The notes under the pieces: generated by a model
Told to the model about the DNA's origin: nothing
Seen by the model: the letters and a program-made list of their open reading frames with translations, nothing else
The model's database searches: none
Source: Sphingomonas psychrotolerans
GTDB lineage: Bacteria > Pseudomonadota > Alphaproteobacteria > Sphingomonadales > Sphingomonadaceae
Direction of reading: 5' to 3'
Length of the DNA: 64,000 nt
NCBI RefSeq assembly: GCF_002796605.1
Contig: NZ_CP024923.1
Location: forward strand, 1,302,001 to 1,366,000
Part shown: piece by piece, positions 52,904 through 61,359 of the stretch
Numbering within the stretch: position 1 is the first letter of the stretch
Layout of the letters: each line of letters starts with the position of its first letter
Position numbers and translations under genes: made by a program

Positions 52904-54655
52904 TCATTCCTCGTCGGGATAAGGGCCCTTGCCGCCGTCGGCGATGAGCTGGTCGATGCGGCGGTCGATCTCGGGGATCGGCACCGATCCCAATGCGAGC
53001 ACCGCATCGTGGAAGGCGCGGATGTTGAACTTCGCCCCCAGCGCCTTTTCGGCGCGGGCACGGGCCTTCAAGATCGCGAGTTCGCCCGTATAGTAACTGA
53101 GCGCTTGCCCCGGCCAGGCGATGTAGCGATCGACCTCGGTCTCGATCTCGTGCCTGGCGAGCGCGGTATTGTCGATGAGGAATTGCTGCGCCTGCTCGCG
53201 GGTCCAGCTTTTGGTGTGGATACCGGTATCGACCACCAGCCGCGCTGCGCGCCACATCTGGTAGGAAAGCATGCCGAACACCTCGTACGGCGTCTGGTAC
53301 ATGCCCATTTCCTCGCCCAGCGCCTCGCAATAGAGCGCCCAGCCCTCGCCATAGACCGAGAGATAGGTGTCGCGGCGGAATGCGGGCAGATCCTTGTTTT
53401 CGGCGGCGAGCGGCATCTGGAAGGCGTGGCCCGGCGCGCTTTCGTGGAGCGTCAGCGCCGGCAGCGAGTAAAGCGGCCGCGCCGGCAGATTATACGTGTT
53501 GATCAGGTAGACGCCCGGCCCGCCGCGCCCGCCGGTGTAGAAGGGCGCGATATCGTCGGGGACCGGAATGATCGCGAAGCGGCTGCGCGGCAGCCGGCCG
53601 AAATAGCGCGATGCCTTGCCGTCAAAGGTCTTGGCGATCCACGCGCCGCGGTCGAGCAAAGCCTGCGGGGTCTTGGCGTAGAATTGCGGATCGGTGCGCA
53701 GGAAGGTGAGGAAGGCGGCGAGATCGCCCTTGAACCCGACCTGCTGCATCACCCCGTGCATCCGCGCGCGGATCTTGGCGACTTCGGACAGGCCGATCGC
53801 ATGGACCTGCTCGGGAGTCTGGTCGAGCGTGGTGTATTCGGCGACCTTGGACTGGTAGTAGGCCCGCCCGTCGGGAAGGTCATTGGCGGCGAGGGCCGTG
53901 CGGGCGCCGGGGATATATTCGTCGCGCAGAAAGCGCAGCAGCTTGGCATGCGCCGGCACCACTGCTCCGCGGATCGCCGCCTCGCCCTCGGCACGCAGCC
54001 GGGTCTGCGTTTCCGCCGGCAGTGCCGAAGGGAATTTGGCGAACGGCGCGAAGAAGGGCGAGTCCGCCGGCGTCTTCGCCTCGGCGACCTTGGCGACGCC
54101 GGCGTCGCGGCCCTGCAGTGTGATCCGCGACGGCGTGAAACCACGCTTGAGCCCGGCGCGCATGTTGACGATCTGCTGGTCGAAATAGCGGGGCACATCG
54201 CGCAGCGTGGCGAGGTAGCGGCGATAATCCTCTTCACGCACGAAATCGCCGCGGGCGGATTCGGCGAGGTCGCCCCAGAAGCTCGAGTCGGCGTTGAGCG
54301 GCTTCTCGTAATCGCGATATTGCTGCTCGGCGAGCAGCGCCTCGATCTGGCCCTTATAGACCGCGTAATTGACCCGCTCGGCCGGCGAGAGCGCCGACGG
54401 TTTGATCCTGGCGAGCGCAGCCCGCGTCGCGGTCCAGCGCGCGAGCCTTTCCGCCTGCGCGGCGGGGCCGACATCGGGCAGGCCCTGCTTCTGGTCCTTG
54501 GGGCTGTCCTCGTTCGGCGCCTGCTGGCGCTGCCGCCATGCATATTCCTCGGTATAGAGCTTGCGGAATTGCGCGTCTGCGCCGGGCACGGGCGCCGCGG
54601 CGGTCAGCATCGCCGCTCCTGCGAGCAAAATCACTGCCTTGCGCCATTCCGCCAC
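52904..54655 (-). CDS. Exported DUF885 metallopeptidase-like protein
   Basis: From GTG 54655 (GGAG 7 bases before) the product is 583 residues; a TTG two codons earlier, overlapping the previous stop, is the other option. A signal peptide (about 25 residues) is followed by the DUF885 all-helical fold with the zinc-site motif LHESAPGHAFQ and the downstream YGEGWALYCEALGEEMG. Members resemble M3/M32-type peptidases and some are reported as carboxypeptidase-like, but substrate knowledge is limited. It sits between the pyrroline-carboxylate reductase-like gene and GH43, consistent with peptide trimming in the periplasm. Confidence 0.88.
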   Translation of the reverse strand: MAEWRKAVILLAGAAMLTAAAPVPGADAQFRKLYTEEYAWRQRQQAPNEDSPKDQKQGLPDVGPAAQAERLARWTATRAALARIKPSALSPAERVNYAVYKGQIEALLAEQQYRDYEKPLNADSSFWGDLAESARGDFVREEDYRRYLATLRDVPRYFDQQIVNMRAGLKRGFTPSRITLQGRDAGVAKVAEAKTPADSPFFAPFAKFPSALPAETQTRLRAEGEAAIRGAVVPAHAKLLRFLRDEYIPGARTALAANDLPDGRAYYQSKVAEYTTLDQTPEQVHAIGLSEVAKIRARMHGVMQQVGFKGDLAAFLTFLRTDPQFYAKTPQALLDRGAWIAKTFDGKASRYFGRLPRSRFAIIPVPDDIAPFYTGGRGGPGVYLINTYNLPARPLYSLPALTLHESAPGHAFQMPLAAENKDLPAFRRDTYLSVYGEGWALYCEALGEEMGMYQTPYEVFGMLSYQMWRAARLVVDTGIHTKSWTREQAQQFLIDNTALARHEIETEVDRYIAWPGQALSYYTGELAILKARARAEKALGAKFNIRAFHDAVLALGSVPIPEIDRRIDQLIADGGKGPYPDEE

Positions 54656-54657
54656 GC

Positions 54658-55653
54658 TCAAACTCCGATCGCCATGATGTCCGCATATAGCGCCGAGGGG
54701 ATGGTGACCCCCTCCGTCAGGCTGCGCGCCCGCGCTGCATAGCGCCGTTGCGACGGGAGCCGCGCGCCCTGCCCTTCGATCGCCGCGAACATCGCCTCGG
54801 CGCGTTCGAGGTGTGCCTGCACGGCATCGCCAAGGAAGCCCGCTGGATCGATCGCGAGGATCAGCTCGCCGCCGATCGGTGAGCCACCGCGCCCGGCATC
54901 CGCCGCGATCGATTCCGCGCTGGTCATATCGGCGATCAACGGCCCGGCGAGCAGTTCGACCATCGCCGCCAGCGCCGAACCCTTGTGCCCGCCAAAGGTC
55001 CGCATCGCCCCGTCCAGCACGGCCTTGGCATCGGTTGTGCTGCGTCCCTCGGGGTCAACACCCCAATCGTCGGGGATCGCCCGGCCCTCGCGGCGGTGCA
55101 GCTCGATCTCGCCGCGTGCCACTGCGCTGGTTGCGAAGTCGAACACGAACGGCTCGCGTCCCGGTCGCGGCCAGCCGAACGCGATCGGATTGGTGCCGAA
55201 CACCGGCTTCGTGCCGCCAGCAGGCGCGACCCAGGCATGGCTGGGCGTGAAGGCCAGCGCGACCAGACCCTGCTCGGCCAGTATTTCGACCTCGGGCCAT
55301 AATGCGGCGAAGTGGACGACATTGTTGAGCGCCAATGCCGCGATCCCGTTGGCCCGCGCTTTTTCGACCAGCAGCGGCATGCCGCGTTCGAAGGCCAACT
55401 GGGCGAACCCGCCGCGGCCGTCGACGCGGACCAACCCGGCCTTGGGCTCCGAGACTTGCGGCACCGCGTCGGGCACCACCACCCCGGCGCGAATGCTGCG
55501 ATCGGCGACGAGCAGCCGATAGATGCCATGGCTGGCGCAACCGTCGCGCTCCCCCGCGACCATCGTCTCGGCGACCGCATCGGCATGGTCACCCGCAAGG
55601 CCCGCCGCGCGCAACTTGGCCCGGGCGAGTTCGCGCAATGCGTCGAGAGTCAT
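54658..55653 (-). CDS. Ldh_2-family imine reductase (delta1-pyrroline-2-carboxylate reductase-like)
   Basis: From ATG 55653 the product is 331 residues; a TTG at 55668 overlapping the GH127 stop is an alternative. The malate/L-lactate dehydrogenase (Ldh_2) signature is present: ERDGCASHGIYRLL near the N-terminus, GTNPIAFGWPRPG and GGHKGSALAAMVELLAGPL. Known family members reduce delta1-pyrroline-2-carboxylate or piperideine-2-carboxylate, or oxidise malate, lactate or ureidoglycolate. Next to a D-amino acid oxidase/hydroxyproline locus, reduction of pyrroline-2-carboxylate back to L-proline is most plausible. Confidence 0.85.
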   Translation of the reverse strand: MTLDALRELARAKLRAAGLAGDHADAVAETMVAGERDGCASHGIYRLLVADRSIRAGVVVPDAVPQVSEPKAGLVRVDGRGGFAQLAFERGMPLLVEKARANGIAALALNNVVHFAALWPEVEILAEQGLVALAFTPSHAWVAPAGGTKPVFGTNPIAFGWPRPGREPFVFDFATSAVARGEIELHRREGRAIPDDWGVDPEGRSTTDAKAVLDGAMRTFGGHKGSALAAMVELLAGPLIADMTSAESIAADAGRGGSPIGGELILAIDPAGFLGDAVQAHLERAEAMFAAIEGQGARLPSQRRYAARARSLTEGVTIPSALYADIMAIGV

Positions 55654-55664
55654 CGCGACGCCGC

Positions 55665-58049
55665 TCAAATCGCGGCGCCCGTCTTGGCAGTGAACAGACG
55701 CACGCCGAATATCGGCCCTGCGGTGCTGCGGTCGTGCGGCACGATCCGCACCTGCACCGATTTCTTGCCTTTGGTCAGCGCCTCGGCGAGCGGATATTCC
55801 ACGTCGAAGAACTTGCCGGGCTTGTCATTGTCGAGCGTCTGGGTGGCGACCTTCACATTGTCGACAAGGATGTCGAAGCCGCGCTTGCGCTCGCCGCCCC
55901 AATAGGTCGCCTGGAGGATCAGCGGACCGTCCTTGGTCTTGAGCGTGAACTCGACGAACCCGCCCGAGCGCACATCGCGCCCCTGCCGGCCGCGATAGGT
56001 GACCGGATAGGAGATTTCGGAAGTGAGATTGTGGTCGCGCTCGGGCTGCATCTCGCCGAGGAACATCACGTCGACCGACCGCGCGGCGATGTCCTTGAGC
56101 CGCGCCTGCTCGGCGAGGAACGCCTTTTCCTCGGCCGCCCAGGCGCTCTCCGAGAAGCGCTTGAAATAGGTCGCGCTGCGGCGGTTATACTGGCGGTAAA
56201 ACGGCACGAACTGCAGGTCGGCGGGGCGCACCACGCCGCGCGTATTGAAGATGCCCTTGGCCGCATCGGCGGGGCTAAAGGCCGCAAGCAGATCGGCGCC
56301 GACCAAAGCTGGATCGGCCTGTTCCCATTTGACGTCCTTCGGCCCCAGATCGGCGGCGAGCACCATCGGGCCGCTGAGCACCGCGATCGTGTTTGCGTCA
56401 CCCGGCGCGGATTCGATGCGAAGCTCGAGCGGCAGCGTGATCGAGACCGTGTCGCCCGCCTTCCAGCGCCGGTCGACCACGGCATAGCCGCGTTCGAACA
56501 CGGGCTGCGCTGGCTGGCCGTTGACGGTGACCACCGCCTTGCCCGCCGCCCAGCCCGGAACGCGCAGTGCCACGGGGAAGCGGCCCGCCTTGACCTTGGT
56601 GAAGGTCAGCGTGCTTTCGGGCGCGAACGGATAATTGGTCTCCAGCGTCAGCGCGGCGTTGCGCTTCGCCCAGGTCACGTCGGCGGGAATGTAGAGATTG
56701 ACGATCAGCCCGCCGGCATCGTCTTCCCAGAAGATCGACTCGCCGTGCTTGGCATGGACCTCCATGCCGCTGCCGACGCAGCACCAGAAGGCATCGTCGT
56801 CCACCGTCGAATAGCCGCGCTCGCTGCCGGTCATCAGCGGCGTCATATAGGTGAACCCGCCGGTCGCCGGATCCTGCGCCGACATGACGTGGTTGAGATG
56901 CGCGCGCTCGTAATAGTCGAACAGCGCCCCGTCGGGCTGCCAGCCATAAAGGTGCCGGGTCAGCTTGAGCATGTTGTAGGTGTTGCAATGCTCGCAGGTC
57001 TGCTCGGTGATGTGGTCGGCGACGGTGTCGGGCGTGAAGAAATATTCGCGGTCGGCATTGCCGCCGATCACGAAGCTGTGATGCCCGGTGACGCGCTCCC
57101 AGAAGAAGGTCGCCGCGGTCCGCCGCTTCTCGTCGCCGGTGATGTCATAGATCCGCGCCAGCCCGATCAATTTGGGCACCTGGGTGTTGGCGTGGAAATT
57201 GGCGAGCTTGTCCTCGCGGTTGCTCAGCGGATCGAGCACGCGGGTATCGTACAGCGTTTCCGCCATCTTGAGCCAGCGCGGGTTGCCGGTGCGCTGATGC
57301 ATCTCGGCATAGCTCTCGTTGAGCCCGCCATATTCGCAGCCCAGTACTTCCTGGGTCTGCGCCGGAGTGAGTGCCGCGAACACGCGCTCGAAATAGCCGC
57401 CCAGTCCTTCGACGACGCTCAGCGCCTTCTTGTTGCCCCAGCCGCCATGGACGTCGAGCAGCCCCGCGAACAATTTGTGCACCGTATAAAGCGGCGACCA
57501 CGAGCCGTTGAGATCGAATCCGCCGGACTTGATCTCGCCCTTCATGACCTCGCCGAAGATCTCCTCGCCGTCGACGACGGTGCCGTCCTTGCGCTTGCGT
57601 CCCAGCGCGCCGACATAGCCGGTGCCGCGCTTCGCCTGCGCCTCGGCGAGTTCGTCGACGATGTAATCGGCGCGGCGGCGCATCTCGACATCGCCGGTCT
57701 GCTGCCAGGTGAGCACCAAAGCGGTCAGATAATGGCCGAGCGTGTGGCCGGCGATCGTATCGCTCTCCCACCCGCCATAGATCGGCGCCTTGGGCTCGAG
57801 CCCGGCATATTTGCGGAAATTGTGGAGCAGCCGGTCCGGGCTCAGCCGGTGGAGGTACTTGCGGTTGACCTCGACCGCCGTGGCATAGTCCGACGGGCGC
57901 AAGCGGACCGAGGCAAGCGGCAACGGCTTGACGCCCTTCGGCGCGAATGCACCGGCTGCAGCAGCACGCGCGATCCCGGTCTGCGCCGTTACCGCCAGCA
58001 CCGCGGCTCCGAACATCAATTCCCGGCGGGAAGCGCGCATCGTCTGCAT
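55665..58049 (-). CDS. GH127 beta-L-arabinofuranosidase (HypBA1-like)
   Basis: The product is 794 residues. A Tat-like signal (RASRRELMFGAAVLAVTAQ) is followed by the (alpha/alpha)6 barrel (about 45-480) and beta domains. The unusual GH127 zinc-thiolate site is intact: Glu353 and Cys355 (QTCEHCNTYNML) and the double Cys423/Cys424 (FWCCVGSGMEVHAKHG). These match Glu338, Cys340 and Cys417/418 of Bifidobacterium longum HypBA1, where Cys417 is the nucleophile. Known role: releases arabinose from beta-1,2-linked arabinooligosaccharides attached to hydroxyproline in plant extensins. AGGAG lies 6 bases before the ATG, and a GTATAC operator covers its promoter. Confidence 0.93.
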   Translation of the reverse strand: MQTMRASRRELMFGAAVLAVTAQTGIARAAAAGAFAPKGVKPLPLASVRLRPSDYATAVEVNRKYLHRLSPDRLLHNFRKYAGLEPKAPIYGGWESDTIAGHTLGHYLTALVLTWQQTGDVEMRRRADYIVDELAEAQAKRGTGYVGALGRKRKDGTVVDGEEIFGEVMKGEIKSGGFDLNGSWSPLYTVHKLFAGLLDVHGGWGNKKALSVVEGLGGYFERVFAALTPAQTQEVLGCEYGGLNESYAEMHQRTGNPRWLKMAETLYDTRVLDPLSNREDKLANFHANTQVPKLIGLARIYDITGDEKRRTAATFFWERVTGHHSFVIGGNADREYFFTPDTVADHITEQTCEHCNTYNMLKLTRHLYGWQPDGALFDYYERAHLNHVMSAQDPATGGFTYMTPLMTGSERGYSTVDDDAFWCCVGSGMEVHAKHGESIFWEDDAGGLIVNLYIPADVTWAKRNAALTLETNYPFAPESTLTFTKVKAGRFPVALRVPGWAAGKAVVTVNGQPAQPVFERGYAVVDRRWKAGDTVSITLPLELRIESAPGDANTIAVLSGPMVLAADLGPKDVKWEQADPALVGADLLAAFSPADAAKGIFNTRGVVRPADLQFVPFYRQYNRRSATYFKRFSESAWAAEEKAFLAEQARLKDIAARSVDVMFLGEMQPERDHNLTSEISYPVTYRGRQGRDVRSGGFVEFTLKTKDGPLILQATYWGGERKRGFDILVDNVKVATQTLDNDKPGKFFDVEYPLAEALTKGKKSVQVRIVPHDRSTAGPIFGVRLFTAKTGAAI

Positions 58050-58060
58050 CTCATTCTCCT

Positions 58061-58101
58061 GAATACCGTATACGATTAAGCGGCGAGATCAGGAGCGTCA
58101 A
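58061..58101 (-). promoter_or_regulatory. GH127-operon promoter with operator GAATACCGTATACGAT
   Basis: On the minus strand TTGACG (58096-58101) and TAATCG (58073-58078) are 17 bases apart. The palindromic site 58061-58076 overlaps this -10 and ends 11 bases before the GH127 ATG. It is 15/16 identical to the site at 47751-47766, in the same orientation relative to the minus-strand gene. Confidence 0.72.
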
Positions 58102-58130
58102 TCCTCGATCGGGACGGAGACTAGTGGAAT

Positions 58131-58877
58131 TCAGTCGTCGAGAAGCGAGACCTCGGTATCCGCCAGCGCGAGGCGGACCAATTCGGTCATCGCGCCGCGC
58201 GCCGCCTCGACATCGCTGGCCGCAATCGCGTCGAGAAGCGCGCGATGGTCGGGAATCGGGTCGCGCGGCAGCGCGCGCTTGCGCTGCTTGTAGATCGTCG
58301 TCCACGCGATCGCCGCGAGGATCGAGGTCGCCAGCGCGATCATCGCGTCGTTGTGCGTCGCCTCCATCATGATCATGTGGAAGCGCTGGTCGGCGTAGCG
58401 CCCCTTATCTGTAGCGAGCCCGTGCAGCGCCATCGCGTCGAGCGCCTCGCGCATCGCCGACAATTGCGCCTCGCTGCGCCGCTGGGCAGCGAACGCCGCG
58501 GCGCTGGGCTCCACCACCATGCGCAGCTCGAACAGGTCGGCGACGAATTTGAGGCTGGGCTCCGCCTCGAACTGCCAGGCGAGCAGATCGGGGTCGAGCA
58601 GGCTCCATTGCCGCCGCGGCGCCACCCGCGTCCCCGCCTTGGGCCGGCTGTCGACCAGCCCCTTGGCCGCGAGCATCCGAAACGCCTCGCGCAGCGCCGG
58701 GCGCGAGATGCCGATCTGCTCGGAATAATCGAGTTCGCTCGGGAAGACATGCCCCTCGGGCAGCTCACCGGACAGGATCATCACCGCGAGCTGCTGCGCC
58801 AGCGAGCCGTTAAGCCGCTGTGCGCTGTCGCTCTGCAGCACCGATCCCTTCCTGATATGGGTGCTGTATCCAGCCAA
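58131..58877 (-). CDS. GntR-family regulator, FCD/FadR-like (GH127 side)
   Basis: The product is 248 residues. The winged helix-turn-helix is at about 25-90 (LDYSEQIGISRPALREAFRM) and is followed by an FCD domain (about 105-240; DQRFHMIMMEATHND, DHRALLDAI carry the His/Asp metal ligands). This subtype (with RPKAGTRVAPRRQWSLLDPD after the wing) is common beside sugar-acid and arabinose-type catabolic genes. It lies 81 bp upstream of the GH127 gene and divergent from the S9 peptidase gene. It is a prime candidate to bind the GTATAC sites. Confidence 0.92.
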   Translation of the reverse strand: MAGYSTHIRKGSVLQSDSAQRLNGSLAQQLAVMILSGELPEGHVFPSELDYSEQIGISRPALREAFRMLAAKGLVDSRPKAGTRVAPRRQWSLLDPDLLAWQFEAEPSLKFVADLFELRMVVEPSAAAFAAQRRSEAQLSAMREALDAMALHGLATDKGRYADQRFHMIMMEATHNDAMIALATSILAAIAWTTIYKQRKRALPRDPIPDHRALLDAIAASDVEAARGAMTELVRLALADTEVSLLDD

Positions 58878-58930
58878 TCCTGCCCCCTCTCCGCTGACAA
58901 CGCTATCTTATGCAGCCGCAAATACAATCC

Positions 58931-58957
58931 GTCATACCATATACCGTATAATTTTGT
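58931..58957 (+). promoter_or_regulatory. S9-peptidase promoter with imperfect GTATAC-type operator
   Basis: A consensus -10 TATAAT (58947-58952) is embedded in CATACCATATACCGTATAAT, an imperfect palindrome related to the other sites (half-sites CCATATAC and CCGTATA). The -35 is weak. The spot lies between the divergent GntR gene (58877) and the peptidase gene (59005) and could serve both. Confidence 0.5.
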
Positions 58958-59004
58958 TGAGCTAGCTTGGCGGGGTGGATATGCACCTGTGAGGGAGGGC
59001 GCGA

Positions 59005-61359
59005 ATGCCAAGTAATCGACAGTGGAAGCCAAAGGCGATCGGCGCTGCGTTCACGCTGGTTGCCGCGCCGCTATTGCCGGCACATGCTGGCCCGACGCCA
59101 ACCCCGAGCATCGCCGATCGTTACGCCCGCGCCGATCGCTATCTGCGTCCCGAACTCGACAAATTGATCGTTAACGCCGATCTGCGCGCAACCTTCACCC
59201 GCGACGGCACCGGCATCCTCTATCGGCTCGGCAGCGCGGGCAAGCGGCAGATCCTCTATCTCGAGCTTGCCACCGGCCAGTCGCGCGCGATCATCGATGA
59301 AGCGCGCCTCGCCGAACTCTTGGCAAAGGCGACCGGCAAGGAAGTCGATGCATTCGCGCTGCGGCTCGAAGACCCCGATTATAGCGCGAAGGACGGCACC
59401 CTCACCTTCGGCGTCGCCGACAAGCAATGGACGCTGACCAACGCAGGGGCGCTGGTCGAGGCGAAGAAGGGCGCGCCCGACGGCGAGGGCGCGGTCTCAC
59501 CCGACGGGCGCTTCGAGATCGTCGCGCGCGACTACAATCTATTCGCACGGGACCGGAAGTCCGGCCGCGAAGTGGCACTGACCACCGACGGCACCCGCGA
59601 ACAACCCTATGGCCGCAGCATTCCGCAGCTCGCCGACATCCTCAAGGCCGGGACCGAAGAACCGAAAATGCCCGTGTCGGTGGTGTGGTCGCCGGACAGC
59701 CGCCGCATTCTCAGCTGGCGGCTCGACACGCGCGGCGTCGAACGGATGTCGATCACCCAGGAAAGCCCGCCGGGCAGCTTCTATCCGCGCAGCTTCCGTT
59801 ATGTGTACCCGCTCGCCGGTGCCGCCAGATTGCCCCAGGCGACTCGCCTCGCGATCGATGTCGAGGAGGCGCTGAAGCGCAAGCGGGCGAAGATCGTGCC
59901 ACTCGACGTGCCTTCGGAATCGATCCTCTACCCTTCGCCGCCGGACATGGGCTGGTCGGGCGGCAAGGCGCGCCTCCAGTGGACCGAGCGCGGCTACAAG
60001 CAGCTCGTCGTCTACCAAGCCGATCCGCAGACCGGCAAGGCGACCGTCACCGCGCGCGAGGCGGTCAAGCCGATCGTCACGGTGACCTCCAGCAATCTGC
60101 GTCCCGCGCCCGAGCTGGGCGGCGAACTAGCGATCTCCGAACGTTCGGGCTGGGCGCAGCTCTACTTCGTCAGCCCCAAGGATCCCCAAGGCGGCATCCC
60201 GCTCACGCGTGGCGACTGGGAAGTGCTCGACATCGCGCATCTCGACGCCAAGGAGCGCGCCATGCTGGTCACCGGGGTCGGGCGCGAACGCGACCGCAAC
60301 CCCTATTACCGCGCGCTCTATCGGGTGACCCTCGACGGCAAGGCGCCGGTACTGCTCACCCCCGAACCGCTCGATCACGAGATCGAGGTGTCGTCCGACG
60401 GCAAATACTTCATCGACGCGATGTCGAGCCCGACAGTGCCGACCCGAACGGTGGTGCGAGACGCGCGGGATGGCCGCATCGTCAACGAACTCGCGCAAGC
60501 CGACGGCGCCGCGCTCTTCGCGAGCGGCTACACTCCGCCCGAGCCGTTCACCGGCGTCGCCGCGGATGGCAAGACCCGGCTCTACGGGATGATCTGGCGC
60601 CCGGCCAATTTCGATCCCAAGGCGCATTATCCGATCATCGACGCGGTCTATACCGGGCCGACGACGACCAACGTGCCGACCAGCTGGAACGGCGCAGTCA
60701 CCGCGGGCGCGGGCAGCGTCGCGCAATTGGGTGCGATCGTGGTCACTATCGACGGCACCGGCACTTCGCGCCGCGGCCAGGCCTTCCGCATGCCCGCCTG
60801 GCAGAATCTCGGCGAGGTCGGGCTCGACGATCATATCGCGATGATCCGCCAGATGGCCGTGAAATACCCGTATATCGATACCACCCGCGTGGGCGTCTAT
60901 GGCGGCTCGGCGGGCGGCTACGATGCCGCGCGTTTCGTGCTGCGCCGGCCGGAATTCTTCAAGGTCGCGGTCGCCTCGTCGGGCAATCACGATCTGCGGC
61001 TCGACAAGGCGTGGTGGCCCGAAGTCTCGATGGGCAATCCGGACGAAGCCGTGTGGGAGCGCAACTCCAACATGTCGGTGGCGAAAAATCTCCAAGGTAA
61101 ATTGCTGCTGATCCACGGAGACATCGACGACAATGTGCCGGTGACCGAGAGCATGCGGCTCGCCAACGCGCTGATCACTGCAGGACGCGACGTCGACGTC
61201 GTAATCCTGCCCAACACCACCCACCGCGTCGCCCAGCCCTTCTTCTGGCGCAAGCTGCGCGACTATTTCACTCGCCATCTGCTCGATGAAAAGCCACCGG
61301 TGCTGCCGCTCCCGGCGCCCGCCCCTGCCATGCCCGCGATCGGCGCAACTACGAAATGA
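59005..61359 (+). CDS. Exported S9-family prolyl/dipeptidyl peptidase (DPP IV-like)
   Basis: The product is 784 residues with GAGGGAGGG just before the ATG. A signal peptide (LLPAHA) is followed by a DPP IV-type beta-propeller (about 50-530) and an alpha/beta-hydrolase domain. The catalytic triad is visible: Ser635 (YGGSAGGYDAARF), the Asp in HGDIDDNVPV (about 706-710) and His740 (PNTTHRVAQPF). Known role: cuts after proline (or alanine) near peptide N-termini. It overlaps the next gene by 4 bp (ATGA). In this locus it would process proline/hydroxyproline-rich peptides in the periplasm. Confidence 0.93.
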   Translation: MPSNRQWKPKAIGAAFTLVAAPLLPAHAGPTPTPSIADRYARADRYLRPELDKLIVNADLRATFTRDGTGILYRLGSAGKRQILYLELATGQSRAIIDEARLAELLAKATGKEVDAFALRLEDPDYSAKDGTLTFGVADKQWTLTNAGALVEAKKGAPDGEGAVSPDGRFEIVARDYNLFARDRKSGREVALTTDGTREQPYGRSIPQLADILKAGTEEPKMPVSVVWSPDSRRILSWRLDTRGVERMSITQESPPGSFYPRSFRYVYPLAGAARLPQATRLAIDVEEALKRKRAKIVPLDVPSESILYPSPPDMGWSGGKARLQWTERGYKQLVVYQADPQTGKATVTAREAVKPIVTVTSSNLRPAPELGGELAISERSGWAQLYFVSPKDPQGGIPLTRGDWEVLDIAHLDAKERAMLVTGVGRERDRNPYYRALYRVTLDGKAPVLLTPEPLDHEIEVSSDGKYFIDAMSSPTVPTRTVVRDARDGRIVNELAQADGAALFASGYTPPEPFTGVAADGKTRLYGMIWRPANFDPKAHYPIIDAVYTGPTTTNVPTSWNGAVTAGAGSVAQLGAIVVTIDGTGTSRRGQAFRMPAWQNLGEVGLDDHIAMIRQMAVKYPYIDTTRVGVYGGSAGGYDAARFVLRRPEFFKVAVASSGNHDLRLDKAWWPEVSMGNPDEAVWERNSNMSVAKNLQGKLLLIHGDIDDNVPVTESMRLANALITAGRDVDVVILPNTTHRVAQPFFWRKLRDYFTRHLLDEKPPVLPLPAPAPAMPAIGATTK

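Noticed and set aside
52903..53061. Longer start for the GH43 gene at 53061
   Set aside because: It would overlap the DUF885 gene by about 150 bp and hide the signal peptide that begins at ATG 52902.
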